Below are positions 1-9,939 of a DNA stretch of 64,000 bases, in pieces. The translations under genes were made by a program, and so were the position numbers. The notes below the pieces were generated by a model that made no database searches, had not been told where the DNA came from, and saw only the letters and a list, made by a program, of their open reading frames with translations. Origin of the DNA: Sphingobacterium tabacisoli (GTDB taxonomy: Bacteria; Bacteroidota; Bacteroidia; Sphingobacteriales; Sphingobacteriaceae); NCBI RefSeq assembly GCF_017908035.1, contig NZ_JAEQMU010000001.1, positions 2,356,001 through 2,420,000 on the forward strand, given 5' to 3'. Position 1 is the first letter of the stretch. The number at the start of each line of letters is the position of its first letter.

Positions 1-15
1 TGCCAAAAAAATAAT

Positions 16-1395
16 TTACAACAGCACTCCAGATAAAATCAGGGTAATAAAAGTAAAGTATATCAACAAGCCTGTCACATCAACCAAAGTCGATACAAAA
101 GGTGCTGATGAGCTCGCAGGATCTGCTCCCAATCGTCTAAGAATAAATGGCAACATTGATCCTGTCAATGACCCCAACAACACAACTCCTACAAGAGATA
201 GAGACACAACTAACGCTACCAATGCCCAGTGCTCACCGTAATTATCAGTAAAGAACTGCCAAGTTGCAATCCTAATAAAACCCAATACTCCCAAAATAAC
301 CCCCAGGATCGTACCAGATATTATCTCTCTTTTCATCACTCGCCACCAATCAACGAGTGTTACTTCTCCCAAAGCCATCGCCTGAATAACCAATGTAGAA
401 GCCTGCGACCCGCTATTCCCTCCACTCGAGATAATCAACGGCATCAAAGCAAACAAGAATACTACGGATGCAACTTGAGTTTCAAAATGCTCAATAACTG
501 TTGCTGTCAATAGTTGCCCCAAGAACAGAACAATCAACCAACCCGCACGTTTTTTTACCAGATGCAAAATAGAAACATCCAAGTAAGGTTCATCCAATGC
601 CTCCGTACCACCGAAACGTTGCATATCTTCAGTATACTCTTCGTTAGCCACCCAAAGTATATCATCGATTGTCACAATCCCCAACATAATCCCCTGCTCA
701 TCCACCACAGGTAGCGCGACCCTATTATTCATCCGGAACACCGTGACAGCTTCCTCTTGGGGATCGTTCGCATTCAAAGAAATCAAGCGGTTATCGATCA
801 ACTCCCCAACTCGGGTTTCGGGATCTGCCAGTAAAATATCTTTAATCCGAATATCATCAATCAGCTTTCCTTCGGAATCGATTACGTACAGTACATCGAT
901 TGTTTCGGATGCACTCCCATACCGACGGATATGATCTAAAATACGCGTAATACTCCAATGCGCTTTCACCGTAATATAATCCGGCGTCATCAGTCGACCC
1001 ACACTATCTTCGGGGTAGCCCAGCAGCGAGAGTGCTTCCTTTCGTTCCTCAGGAGAAAGCATGATGATAAGACGTTTTACGACATCTCCCTTCAGCTCTC
1101 CAAAAAACGAAGTCCGGTCATCGGGAGGCATCTCGTTAATAATCTCCCGAACTTTTGTTGCTGGTAATTTTTTGAAGATACGCTCTTGCGTCGGAAAGTC
1201 TAAAATACGGAATACGTTGACAGCTCGTTTTAGATTTAAGGTTTCCAAAAAAAGAGCACCGTGCTCGGGAAGTTCGTCGATCAATTCCTCGACGTCAGAA
1301 ATATTAAGTTCATTCAGAAAATCCTCTAGCGCGACCAGATTACCTTCCTCAATTAGCTGTTCTACATGCACGACCTGCATTTCCAATTCTTCCAT
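16..1395 (-). CDS. mgtE: Magnesium transporter MgtE
   Basis: 459-residue inner-membrane Mg2+ channel/transporter. The cytoplasmic N-terminal helical domain (about residues 10-130) is followed by two CBS domains (about 135-260) that sense Mg2+ and gate the pore, then five hydrophobic segments (about 285-459). The family signature GGNSGSQASTLV lies at the start of the membrane part, and the length is normal for the family. The stop codon is 15 bp from the window edge, so nothing can be said about the downstream neighbour. I found no clear TAnnTTTG promoter on this strand in the long upstream gap. The family assignment is secure. Confidence 0.96.
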   Translation of the reverse strand: MEELEMQVVHVEQLIEEGNLVALEDFLNELNISDVEELIDELPEHGALFLETLNLKRAVNVFRILDFPTQERIFKKLPATKVREIINEMPPDDRTSFFGELKGDVVKRLIIMLSPEERKEALSLLGYPEDSVGRLMTPDYITVKAHWSITRILDHIRRYGSASETIDVLYVIDSEGKLIDDIRIKDILLADPETRVGELIDNRLISLNANDPQEEAVTVFRMNNRVALPVVDEQGIMLGIVTIDDILWVANEEYTEDMQRFGGTEALDEPYLDVSILHLVKKRAGWLIVLFLGQLLTATVIEHFETQVASVVFLFALMPLIISSGGNSGSQASTLVIQAMALGEVTLVDWWRVMKREIISGTILGVILGVLGFIRIATWQFFTDNYGEHWALVALVVSLSLVGVVLLGSLTGSMLPFILRRLGADPASSSAPFVSTLVDVTGLLIYFTFITLILSGVLL

Positions 1396-2073
1396 ATTGC
1401 CTCCGATATTTATCCTACATGTTTTACTTCTTTTGAAAGAGTATGTTAATTAGTGTGCACCTATCAAACACCAAGCAGTGGTTTTAAGTACGTTTGCAAA
1501 AGTCGCCTTTTTATACCAAAAAATATAATCTTTTTTTTTGCTCGATTTACCTCCAAATTGAAAACTGGCACTAATTAAAAAATAGACATTATGTCACCTT
1601 CTATTCAAACAAAAACGATCCCTCATCTCCTTAAAAAAATAAACAACGGCTGCCAGTACTGATGGTACAAAACATAAAATCTAGTAACACTAAAAGCAAG
1701 ACTTTCCCAACAATAGAAGCTACCCTTAAAAAGGGAAACATATTCTTCATCTTTGGAAACGAACTTCCTTTACAGCTTAAAGCACCTCCTCCATCGACTC
1801 CTTCAAAAACAACAAACCTAATACTGAGTTAATAAAAAAACACTACTTTAGTAGCAAGATACACGAAGGCATTTTATTTTATTCAAAAAATCAAAAAAGT
1901 CATTTTTTGAAGACAAAAAAACAATCAAAAAAGATTAAATAAAAAAACATTTAATCAATAATAATCAGCATATTAAGTTTCAAAAACTAAACAATTACAG
2001 AACACACAAACAAACTGAATTGCTATTATTTTTAGCAACAAGGAAATTCAGTCTCTTAATCAATTGCTACTAA
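1396..2073. other. AT-rich intergenic region, 678 bp
   Basis: No convincing gene. It contains a lone plus-strand TACGTTTG (1489-1496) with no good -33 box, a small CCCTT/AAGGG hairpin near 1722-1734, an inverted repeat TTCAAAAAAT / ATTTTTTGAA (1882-1891, 1902-1911), and the leader hairpin described at 2014-2050. The longest small reading frame noticed (about 23 codons from 1591) has no supporting signal. Confidence 0.6.
2014..2050 (+). promoter_or_regulatory. Two-part hairpin in the 5' leader of the 2074 gene
   Basis: Inner arms TTGCTA / TAGCAA (2020-2025, 2033-2038) are enclosed by outer arms CTGAATT / AATTCAG (2014-2020, 2044-2050), leaving a short asymmetric bulge. It ends 23 bp before the ATG, so it would sit in the mRNA leader. 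Its role is unknown; it could control translation or bind a protein. Confidence 0.45.
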
Positions 2074-4866
2074 ATGAAAATCAAATCATTACTAACATTT
2101 ATATTAACTATAAATTTCTATATAATCTATAGTCAAGTTTTTGATTACAGTCAAGCGCACTACAAAGTAAAATGGAAGCAAATCACAACCTATCAGTTCC
2201 GACTTATTTTCCCTAGCGAGTTTAGTTCCAGCGCACCGAAACTAGCCGACAACATCACCCAATTCATACAAAACACCTCCTCCGATTTAGAGAGAAAATC
2301 GCGTTTCATCAACATCATAGTCCAACAAAACCATATACAACAGAACGGATTTGTACAGTTAGCCCCACGTAAATCAGAGCTCTACTCCACTCCTTCTGCT
2401 ATTGCCGACAACCAGGAATGGCTTCCCAATCTAGCGCTTCACGAGTCAAGGCACATCGCCCAATTTGACAATTTGACAGGCAAAATAAGAGCTCCTTTTG
2501 GCGAACAGTTAGCCCTCGCATTGTTCGGCTTGAACCTACCAGGTTGGTACTTTGAGGGAGATGCCGTCCTTCAGGAAACCTTATTTTCTAAAGGCGGAAG
2601 AGGCCGGCTTACCTCTTGGCAGATGCCTATCCGAACAGATATTTTAACCGGACGAAATTATGATTTCAACAAATATGTTCATGGATCTTTTAAAGACATA
2701 GTTCCTAGTTTCTACACAATCGGTTACTTTATGAATAGCGAACTTCATCAAAAAGACCCATTGATTCATGGCAAAATATTAGCGGAGATGAACGGAAAAT
2801 TACTCCGTCCTTTTAATTTCCAACGTAGCTTAAAGAAGAATTATGGACTAAAAGCCAATGCTATTTTCAAGTTAACAATGGCAAATTTAGCAGAAAAATG
2901 GGCTACCGATTCAGCACTCTTTGACACTAGTATCTCAAAACAAACAGACCGATACCCGACCAATTACCTCCTACCACAAGCGAACGAAAACGCTACTTTT
3001 GCACTGCAAGAGGGACCGCAAAGAACATCAAGAATTGTCCAAACGAATCAAAAATCACCTTACAATAGCAAGACCATTTTAACTTTAGGCATACAGCTTA
3101 TGCCCTATTTTCACTTACGCGACCAGCTCATCACGTGGGATGAATACCGCAAAGATGCGAGGTTTGAGAAACAAACCTACAATGTAATCATGGTCTATGA
3201 TATGGCTAACAAAAAGAAAAAAACACTTAGCAAAAACAGCCGATACTACAGTCCTATAGTCGCTCCCAATAAAAAAGAAATCATCTGCGTTGAGGTCGAT
3301 CTCACCAACAGAACCTCTTTGGTATGGCTAGATATTGCTTCTTCCAAAAAGATAGACTCTCTCATTTTACCTGTAGGATTACATCTCCAACAGCCCCAAT
3401 TCAATACCAGCGGAACACATTTAATAGCTATAGCAGTTAGCGAAAAAGGGACCAATCTCATGCAGATAGACCTGCAGAAAAAAAGCTTGGCGCCATTACT
3501 TAATTGGTCAAACATCCAAATTGAAAGACCTATTTTCGACCAGGATGATATTATATTCAAAGCAAATTATGGCCACAAAGACGATCTGTTTAGATGGAAA
3601 AAAGGAGAAATAACCAGATTAACAGACAGTCGTTTTGGCATCTTCAATCCTTCCTTACATACAGACACCCTATGGTACAATGATTATACCCCAAGAGGCT
3701 ACCAGATAAACAGTATTCCCTTATCCCAGCTTAAAGAACAGTCCATTAAACCCCATATGATAGAAGCCATCTATAGCAGTCAAAGCCTAAATAGCGCACA
3801 CTTCCCCCAAATAGACACTTCTATCACAACGGAATACACAATCAAAGACTACAAAACACTCAAAAATAGCTTTAATTTTCATAGTCTGACACTCAGCGGA
3901 AATGATTTCGAGAATTTTGACAACCTAAAACCAGGGATCTTCTGGATTTCCAATGACCTTCTCAACACTACAGACCTAAGAATAGGCTATGAATATGACA
4001 ATGACATCCAAAAAAGTATCTATTCCGCATCATTGTCATACCAAAAATACTTCCCCAAGATCACCTTATCCCACACCGACAAAGGACAGATTGGGGCCGC
4101 ACAGACCAACAATTCGACAAGCATTCCCTTTGACTGGAGAGAACGCATCACCTCACTTGACATTAGTTTACCCTTTAGCAAATATCGGGGCAACACAATA
4201 TATTCTTACGGGGTCAATTTTGGCACATCCTATCTCAAGAGATATAACATAAGCTTAAACAACCTAACTAACTTCAATGATGAAATTGCGTTTCCACTTA
4301 ATTATCAAGCCTACTTCAACCGCAACTCACGCAGAGCAACAATGGATATCACACCAAGATGGGGACAGAACTTCAGTTTCACTTTTCGCCACTTGCCCTT
4401 TGAAGATCAACTAACGGGACAAGCCTGGTCTTTACGCACCAACTTCTACTTCCCAGGCTTTGCGTTGAATCATAGCCTACAAGTAAGATATGGCATGCAG
4501 TCTACAACGGGTAGATACATCTACACTCTAGATATACCGACTATCGAGGGGTTTTCTTATATCCCTTATGAAAAGGTAAAAAACACCCTACTATTTGACT
4601 ACAGGCTACCTATTAGTTATCCCGACCTATCTATAGGTCAGATCGCTTATATAAAACGTATACGAGCTCGCTTATCTGCCAACTATCAAAACATTCACAA
4701 GGCCAACCTGGCCCCAAAATCAAACAGTCTAGGGATAGATATAGACTTCAATCTCTTTAAATATAACTTCCCCCTATTCACCGCATCAGTAAAAGGCACC
4801 TATATCAACGACTCAAAAGCGACAAAAAAAATATTTCCAACTTTTGGATTCAGCTATAGCTACTAA
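2074..4866 (+). CDS. Secreted gluzincin-like / beta-propeller / outer-membrane protein
   Basis: 930-residue exported protein. A signal peptide (about residues 1-20) is followed by a region with HESRH (123-127), an HExxH zinc motif, and a downstream Glu in WYFEGD (E161), the pattern of a gluzincin metallopeptidase. Residues about 300-600 read like WD40/TolB-type propeller repeats. The C-terminal third alternates polar and aromatic residues and ends FGFSYSY, as an outer-membrane beta-barrel would. Relatives in Bacteroidota are usually labelled only by their propeller. Peptidase activity is inferred from the motif; the barrel is inferred from sequence pattern. It is monocistronic by spacing, with a long AT-rich leader. 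Confidence 0.7.
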   Translation: MKIKSLLTFILTINFYIIYSQVFDYSQAHYKVKWKQITTYQFRLIFPSEFSSSAPKLADNITQFIQNTSSDLERKSRFINIIVQQNHIQQNGFVQLAPRKSELYSTPSAIADNQEWLPNLALHESRHIAQFDNLTGKIRAPFGEQLALALFGLNLPGWYFEGDAVLQETLFSKGGRGRLTSWQMPIRTDILTGRNYDFNKYVHGSFKDIVPSFYTIGYFMNSELHQKDPLIHGKILAEMNGKLLRPFNFQRSLKKNYGLKANAIFKLTMANLAEKWATDSALFDTSISKQTDRYPTNYLLPQANENATFALQEGPQRTSRIVQTNQKSPYNSKTILTLGIQLMPYFHLRDQLITWDEYRKDARFEKQTYNVIMVYDMANKKKKTLSKNSRYYSPIVAPNKKEIICVEVDLTNRTSLVWLDIASSKKIDSLILPVGLHLQQPQFNTSGTHLIAIAVSEKGTNLMQIDLQKKSLAPLLNWSNIQIERPIFDQDDIIFKANYGHKDDLFRWKKGEITRLTDSRFGIFNPSLHTDTLWYNDYTPRGYQINSIPLSQLKEQSIKPHMIEAIYSSQSLNSAHFPQIDTSITTEYTIKDYKTLKNSFNFHSLTLSGNDFENFDNLKPGIFWISNDLLNTTDLRIGYEYDNDIQKSIYSASLSYQKYFPKITLSHTDKGQIGAAQTNNSTSIPFDWRERITSLDISLPFSKYRGNTIYSYGVNFGTSYLKRYNISLNNLTNFNDEIAFPLNYQAYFNRNSRRATMDITPRWGQNFSFTFRHLPFEDQLTGQAWSLRTNFYFPGFALNHSLQVRYGMQSTTGRYIYTLDIPTIEGFSYIPYEKVKNTLLFDYRLPISYPDLSIGQIAYIKRIRARLSANYQNIHKANLAPKSNSLGIDIDFNLFKYNFPLFTASVKGTYINDSKATKKIFPTFGFSYSY

Positions 4867-4948
4867 CTGCAATAAGTATAAAAAAAGAAAACAATCACCA
4901 AATCAGTTTGTTACCTAACTACAAGCACACCGATGACAAAAACAACTT

Positions 4949-5362
4949 ATGGCACTGATACCAAAGGAAACGGAGCTACAAGAAGGATTAACAACAATTT
5001 TTGAAGACCTTCTTCTCAAAAAAGAAGGTGTAAAGAAAGAACTTATCCGTACAAGAAAAGATTTCAACATTGCCTGTGATCAGCACATCAAAAGTGGATT
5101 TCAATCCGAGCAGGACTGGGTGAACGCTAATGCATCTCATCAAAATAAATTCATAGAATATGAGATGTACTGCCACATAATAGACATTATCACTGACTTT
5201 AAAGACATACATGGGCAATTTCCCGAATATATGGAAATGCACCGGACCTTAAGCCAGATTATGATAAAGCTAGCTCAGGACGAAAAGTATGAACTTGCAG
5301 CCATAGCCAAGCTATGGGTAGATAGAATCGAGTCTACGATCCAAGAACACAGCTATTGTTAA
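4949..5362 (+). CDS. Hypothetical small helical protein
   Basis: 137 residues, charged and mostly helical by composition, with no signal peptide or membrane segment, so probably cytoplasmic. I do not recognise a family. The C-terminal segment KYELAAIAKLWVDRI faintly resembles a UVR-type helical hairpin (as in UvrB/UvrC), but too weakly for a call. It lies 82 bp after the secreted peptidase-like gene and converges on pssA with only 3 bp between stop codons. The other ATG at 4933 is in a different frame, so 4949 is the natural start. Confidence 0.6.
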   Translation: MALIPKETELQEGLTTIFEDLLLKKEGVKKELIRTRKDFNIACDQHIKSGFQSEQDWVNANASHQNKFIEYEMYCHIIDIITDFKDIHGQFPEYMEMHRTLSQIMIKLAQDEKYELAAIAKLWVDRIESTIQEHSYC

Positions 5363-5367
5363 TAGCT
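5351..5367. terminator. Short inverted repeat spanning both convergent stop codons
   Basis: AGCTATT-GTT-AATAGCT covers the stop codons of the convergent genes 4949-5362 and pssA. There is no T-run on either strand, so it would be a weak terminator at best. Confidence 0.35.
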
Positions 5368-6046
5368 ATAGATTACCCTGCTTTTTAAAATGAAGAAGTG
5401 AGAAAATAATATAAAACACGAAAATAATAGGAACTGCCATAACCTTAAGCAACAAGACCATCACCAAAGAAACGATCAGAAACAGGTATTTGAATTTATT
5501 ATCGTTCCAACTTAATGAACTTAACTTCATCGAGAATAGCCGAAGTTCAGAAACAAGCAACAAACTACAAACCAATGTCAGCGCCAGTAGAAAATACAGA
5601 TTCCCAATCAAATAAGGATACGAACTCGCTAAAAAGGGAAGAGAAACAATCAAAAACGTATTCATAGGTGTATTGACCCCAATAAAATCAGACGTTTGCC
5701 GTTCATCAAGATTAAACTTAGCTAATCGCAAAGCCGAAAACACGGTAATCAAAAAACCAAAGTAAGGGATATAGACATTCTCCGTAGCTTGCATTAGTAA
5801 GCTGTACATTACTGCTCCGGGCAGAAAACCAAAGCTAACCATATCTGCCAACGAATCCAGTTCCTTCCCTATTAACGACTTTACATGGAGCAAACGTGCG
5901 ACCATCCCGTCAAAGAAATCAAAAATACCAGACGCCAAGACACAGTATAATGCCAACGTATATTCACCTCTCAAAACAAACAAAACACCAATACAACCGC
6001 TAAAAAGATTCAGACAAGTTATGGTATTCGGAATATATTTTTTCAT
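5366..6046 (-). CDS. pssA: CDP-diacylglycerol--serine O-phosphatidyltransferase
   Basis: 226-residue membrane enzyme that makes phosphatidylserine from CDP-diacylglycerol and serine, the precursor of phosphatidylethanolamine. The CDP-alcohol phosphotransferase motif is complete: D43-x2-D46-G47-x2-A50-R51-x8-G60-x3-D64-x3-D68. Several hydrophobic segments follow. The divergent-free spacing after rho (same strand, 73 bp, terminator between) suggests its own promoter, which I could not identify. The assignment to the serine enzyme rather than another CDP-alcohol transferase rests on overall resemblance and length. Confidence 0.9.
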   Translation of the reverse strand: MKKYIPNTITCLNLFSGCIGVLFVLRGEYTLALYCVLASGIFDFFDGMVARLLHVKSLIGKELDSLADMVSFGFLPGAVMYSLLMQATENVYIPYFGFLITVFSALRLAKFNLDERQTSDFIGVNTPMNTFLIVSLPFLASSYPYLIGNLYFLLALTLVCSLLLVSELRLFSMKLSSLSWNDNKFKYLFLIVSLVMVLLLKVMAVPIIFVFYIIFSLLHFKKQGNL

Positions 6047-6067
6047 CGTATGTATTTACAATATGTA

Positions 6068-6100
6068 CAAAAAAAGCCATCTAAAACTAGATGGCTTAAA
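6068..6100 (-). terminator. Intrinsic terminator of rho
   Basis: On the minus strand, AAGCCATCTA-gttt-TAGATGGCTT is followed by a run of seven T. It separates rho from pssA. Confidence 0.85.
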
Positions 6101-6119
6101 AATATCAATTTAATACGGA

Positions 6120-7622
6120 TTATCCATTCATACTCATCAAAAATTCTTCGTTTGAGCGCGTTCCTCTTAATTGTTGAAGCAAAAACTCCATTGCTTCAGT
6201 CGAGTTCATATCCGAAAGATGATTTCTCAATACCCATAGACGCTGCAACGCATCTTTATCCATCAACAAGTCATCACGACGCGTACTCGAAGCTGTAAGA
6301 TCAATAGCAGGGAACAGACGCTTGTTAGCAAGCTTACGATCCAATTGAAGCTCCATATTACCTGTACCTTTGAACTCTTCGAAGATAACATCATCCATTT
6401 TAGACCCCGTATCAGTCAACGCAGTTGCCAAAATAGTCAATGATCCACCGTTTTCTATATTACGGGCTGCACCAAAGAAACGCTTAGGCTTATGTAATGC
6501 ATTTGCATCCACACCTCCTGATAAAATCTTACCGGAAGCAGGAGCTACTGTATTGTATGCACGCGCAAGACGTGTAATAGAATCTAACAAAATAACCACA
6601 TCATGGCCACATTCTACCATACGCTTAGCTTTCTCTAATACAATATTAGCAATCTTCACATGTCTATCAGCAGGCTCATCAAATGTAGACGAAACCACTT
6701 CAGCACGTACGGATCTAGCCATATCAGTTACCTCCTCAGGACGCTCATCAATCAATAGAATGATAAGGTACACTTCAGGGTGATTTTTCGCAATTGCATT
6801 AGCAACCTCTTTCAACAAATTGGTTTTACCTGTTTTAGGCTGAGCTACGATTAATCCACGTTGTCCTTTACCGATAGGTGTAAAAAGGTCCATAATACGA
6901 GTGGAATAATTGTTTGTACCTAAATCCAGATTTAACTTTTCATCAGGGAACAAAGGCGTTAAGAAATCAAATGGAACACGATCTCTCATTTCCGCAGGAT
7001 TTTGGCCATTGATAGACTCAATTCTCACTAAAGGAAAATATTTTTCACCTTCTTTAGGAGGACGGATACTACCTCTCACATTATCACCAGTCTTAAGTCC
7101 AAATAACTTAATTTGAGACTGGGATACATAAATATCATCTGGAGAAGTCAGGTAGTTGTAATCCGAAGAGCGTAAGAATCCATAACCATCCGGCATAATT
7201 TCTAATACACCTTCATTAACAATTACATTATCAAAATCTGTATTTGTTGAAGATGAACTTTCCGCCTTTTTACTTTCCACAGGACTCCCCTGCTCTTGTA
7301 CCGCTTGCACAGGCTCATTAATAACAGATTCTGAATTAAACAAATTTGGTGTAGCCTCATCCTCCGGTTTATCGCGACGCGCAACAGGAGAAGCTTCTGT
7401 TTTTACAGTCCGGGTACGACGACGAGGTTTTTCTGCCGAATCATCTTCCTCTTCTGATCCTCCAGCTACGGCCGGCACTTCCGCTATTGGTTGCTGAGCA
7501 ATCTCAGCAATCCTATCAATTAATTCTTGTTTACGAAGCTTTTCAACCTCGACAATGCCTAACACCTTCGCGATCTCGCGCAATTCTGACACGAGCTTTG
7601 AATTCAATTCGTTAATATTCAT
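6120..7622 (-). CDS. rho: Transcription termination factor Rho
   Basis: 500-residue hexameric RNA helicase. Rho_N/SAP-like domain at residues 3-45, a low-complexity acidic then basic linker (about 50-130), cold-shock RNA-binding domain (about 133-205), and a RecA-type ATPase with P-loop QPKTGKT (261-267), Walker B region ILLDSIT (344-350) and the Q/R loop [20 protein letters not shown] (369-388). It is about 80 residues longer than the E. coli protein; the extra length is the linker, as is common for Bacteroidota Rho. An intrinsic hairpin terminator follows. No TAnnTTTG promoter was found upstream on this strand. Confidence 0.98.
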   Translation of the reverse strand: MNINELNSKLVSELREIAKVLGIVEVEKLRKQELIDRIAEIAQQPIAEVPAVAGGSEEEDDSAEKPRRRTRTVKTEASPVARRDKPEDEATPNLFNSESVINEPVQAVQEQGSPVESKKAESSSSTNTDFDNVIVNEGVLEIMPDGYGFLRSSDYNYLTSPDDIYVSQSQIKLFGLKTGDNVRGSIRPPKEGEKYFPLVRIESINGQNPAEMRDRVPFDFLTPLFPDEKLNLDLGTNNYSTRIMDLFTPIGKGQRGLIVAQPKTGKTNLLKEVANAIAKNHPEVYLIILLIDERPEEVTDMARSVRAEVVSSTFDEPADRHVKIANIVLEKAKRMVECGHDVVILLDSITRLARAYNTVAPASGKILSGGVDANALHKPKRFFGAARNIENGGSLTILATALTDTGSKMDDVIFEEFKGTGNMELQLDRKLANKRLFPAIDLTASSTRRDDLLMDKDALQRLWVLRNHLSDMNSTEAMEFLLQQLRGTRSNEEFLMSMNG

Positions 7623-8018
7623 TAATGTTGAATTATGATTGTACTTTTTGGATTTTTAATAGTTTGAAATTTAACCTTAAAACTTAATAGGCTTTCCTTT
7701 TTAAGTTACTATAATCAAAACGAAAAAAATATCACTTTCTTATTTTGAATCAGGATAAACTTGAGAATGCACAAAGAAAACCATAAGATTTGATATTTCA
7801 AAAAAAAAATAAAAAATCTATCCGAATACAAATACTTATTGTCCATATAGATATCATTTTGATTTAAACATATTTATTTTTTTCGTATGTTTAGCTTCTG
7901 TAAGTACAACTTAAACCAAAAGCACCACTACAATAACAGGAATGAGATAAATTAGGAATATAAAAGATAAAACACTTTACATATTCCATATGCCCATTAA
8001 AAATCAAATTATATACAT
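7623..8018. other. Divergent intergenic region between rho and the sugar transporter
   Basis: 396 bp, very AT-rich. The only promoter-like signal is a plus-strand TATGTTTA (7886-7893), one mismatch from TAnnTTTG, with TTTTG at 7857-7861 but a spacing of 24, longer than usual. No RNA gene or credible small ORF was seen. Confidence 0.5.
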
Positions 8019-9743
8019 ATGAATAATAATAAGGAAACAAATTATTCTGCCCTATACACCTTAATTGTTGTATTCTTCTTTTGGGGCTTTATCGCTGCCG
8101 GAAACAGCATTTTCATTCCTTTCTGCAAAAACTATTTCCACCTAGATCAGTTTCAATCGCAACTTATTGATTTCGCCTTCTATAGCGCGTATTACGTAGG
8201 AGCATTGCTACTTTTTATTTTCGGAACACTTTCAGGCCGAGACATCGTTGGCAAGTGGGGATACAAAAGAAGTATCGTCTATGGCTTATTATTTTCAGCT
8301 TTGGGGGCAGCGGCAATGATTGTTGCAGTAGAAGTAAACCTATATTTTGGAATGCTTATCGGTTTATTCATTGTAGCACTCGGCTTTTCCCTACAGCAAA
8401 CCGCAGCCAATCCATTTGCTGTATTATTAGGCGACCCTAAGACTGGAGCTTCTCGGGTCAACTTAGGGGGCGCTGTCAATTCTTTTGGGACTACTATTGG
8501 CCCCTTAGTGATCGGTTATGCGCTCTTTGGTACATTTGAAACAATTTCAGATACCGAAATATCAAACCTACCGCTCAACAAGGTGATCTACCTTTATATA
8601 GGAGTTGGTTTGTTATTTATCCTTGCGGCAGGACTATTTCATTTTTCAAAAAAAGTACCAGCAGGTATTAACGATGAACCTATGGAATCAGCCAACAAAG
8701 CTAAAAACACCCTCATTACCATGACTGTTCTATTAGCCTGTATGTTTATCCCGGTTTTCTTAAGCTACAAAAGCGATATTGCCTTACAGATTGTTGGTCT
8801 ACAAGAGCAGATCAAATCAACCGCCGATAGCGGGTTAATCCAACAGCTAAAAAGTCAGATCAAAGAAATCGGTCACCCACTGGAGTTAAAACGGATGGCG
8901 CTTTTATTTGGTGCTTTCATTGTTGTCGTAGGGTCACTGTTATTTTCCTATAGCCGAGCGACCAAAGCAGCAGAAGGCTGGGGTGCGATGAAATACCCAC
9001 AGCTTGTATTAGGTATGTTAGCCCTTTTCATCTATGTTGGTGTAGAAGTTGCAATCGGCAGTAATCTAGGAGAATTATTAACATTAGAAGAATTTGGCAG
9101 TCTGCAATCTTCCGAGATTACCCCCTATATCTCGATGTACTGGGGAGGTATGATGATTGGACGTTGGGCAGGAGCTGTTGCCGCATTTAACTTTGCTAAA
9201 GCAACAAAACAAGTTCTTGTTGCCACCGTACCATTTGTAGCCTTTGGAATTATCTTAGCTGTAAATGCTATAGCCGGCTTTGATATGTCTCATTTATTTT
9301 TCTTTGCGATCTGTATCGCAGTGCAGGTCATCGCATTTTTCATCAGCAAGGAAAAACCAGTTCGTACATTAGTCATTTTTGGATCTTTAGGTGTCCTCGC
9401 TATGTTTATCGGATTAGTATCTTCCGGTACAGTTGCAATCTACGCTTTCCTTACTGGAGGTTTAGCCTGTTCCATTATGTGGGGATCTATTTTCTCCCTT
9501 TCTATCGTAGGTATTGGCAAGTACACTGAACAAGGCTCCGCATTTTTAGTAATGATGATTCTTGGTGGCGGTATCATCCCTCCTATACAAGGTAAGTTGG
9601 CAGATATCATTGGAATACATAACTCTTACATCATTCCGTTGCTTGGTTTTATGTATATTATAACTTTTGCGATCCTAGCTAAGCGCTTCCTCAAGAAACA
9701 AAATATCGACATTGACCAAGTTGAAGGCTCCGCGAGTCATTAA
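8019..9743 (+). CDS. Sugar MFS transporter, FucP/GluP/NagP type
   Basis: 574-residue inner-membrane symporter of the fucose/glucose-galactose permease branch of the major facilitator superfamily. The N-terminal half carries the usual pattern (GKWGYKR loop, [10 protein letters not shown] in helix 4 region), and the C-terminal half carries GGAIVPP-like [15 protein letters not shown]. It is about 130 residues longer than E. coli FucP: an insert at about residues 225-325 holds two further hydrophobic stretches separated by a roughly 45-residue polar loop, giving perhaps 14 spans. The next gene on the same strand is a GlcNAc-kinase-like ATPase, so N-acetylglucosamine or another amino sugar is the likely substrate (inference). 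A strong terminator follows, so the two genes are probably transcribed separately. Confidence 0.85.
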   Translation: MNNNKETNYSALYTLIVVFFFWGFIAAGNSIFIPFCKNYFHLDQFQSQLIDFAFYSAYYVGALLLFIFGTLSGRDIVGKWGYKRSIVYGLLFSALGAAAMIVAVEVNLYFGMLIGLFIVALGFSLQQTAANPFAVLLGDPKTGASRVNLGGAVNSFGTTIGPLVIGYALFGTFETISDTEISNLPLNKVIYLYIGVGLLFILAAGLFHFSKKVPAGINDEPMESANKAKNTLITMTVLLACMFIPVFLSYKSDIALQIVGLQEQIKSTADSGLIQQLKSQIKEIGHPLELKRMALLFGAFIVVVGSLLFSYSRATKAAEGWGAMKYPQLVLGMLALFIYVGVEVAIGSNLGELLTLEEFGSLQSSEITPYISMYWGGMMIGRWAGAVAAFNFAKATKQVLVATVPFVAFGIILAVNAIAGFDMSHLFFFAICIAVQVIAFFISKEKPVRTLVIFGSLGVLAMFIGLVSSGTVAIYAFLTGGLACSIMWGSIFSLSIVGIGKYTEQGSAFLVMMILGGGIIPPIQGKLADIIGIHNSYIIPLLGFMYIITFAILAKRFLKKQNIDIDQVEGSASH

Positions 9744-9783
9744 ACAGAAAGCTAATTGTACTTTCTACACTAAGTTTTAAATA

Positions 9784-9824
9784 AAAAAAACGTCCTTAGC
9801 GATAGCCTGAGGGCGTTTTTTTTA
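9784..9824 (+). terminator. Intrinsic terminator after the sugar transporter
   Basis: AAACGTCCTTAG pairs (with G-T wobbles) with TGAGGGCGTTT across a short loop and is followed by a T-run. Confidence 0.85.
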
Positions 9825-9939
9825 TTTATCAGCTTTTCTTTTCAAAATATTACGTTAGTTTATCATGGATATTTGTTAATAAAAATGTATCTTCGAGGTG
9901 CATATAAACATTTGAATTACTGGACTAAAACAAACTAGA

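Noticed and set aside
229..1453. Plus-strand open frames across 229-1453
   Set aside because: They lie entirely opposite mgtE, whose protein is well conserved; their translations show no family resemblance.
1591..1662. Small ORF in the mgtE upstream gap
   Set aside because: About 23 codons, no ribosome binding site, promoter or family pattern.
5270..5340. UVR-type domain in the 4949-5362 protein
   Set aside because: Similarity is limited to a few residues common in any amphipathic helix.
9888..9895. Strong promoter for the 9940 kinase gene
   Set aside because: TATCTTCG has one mismatch and no TTTG at the proper distance; too weak to list as a feature.
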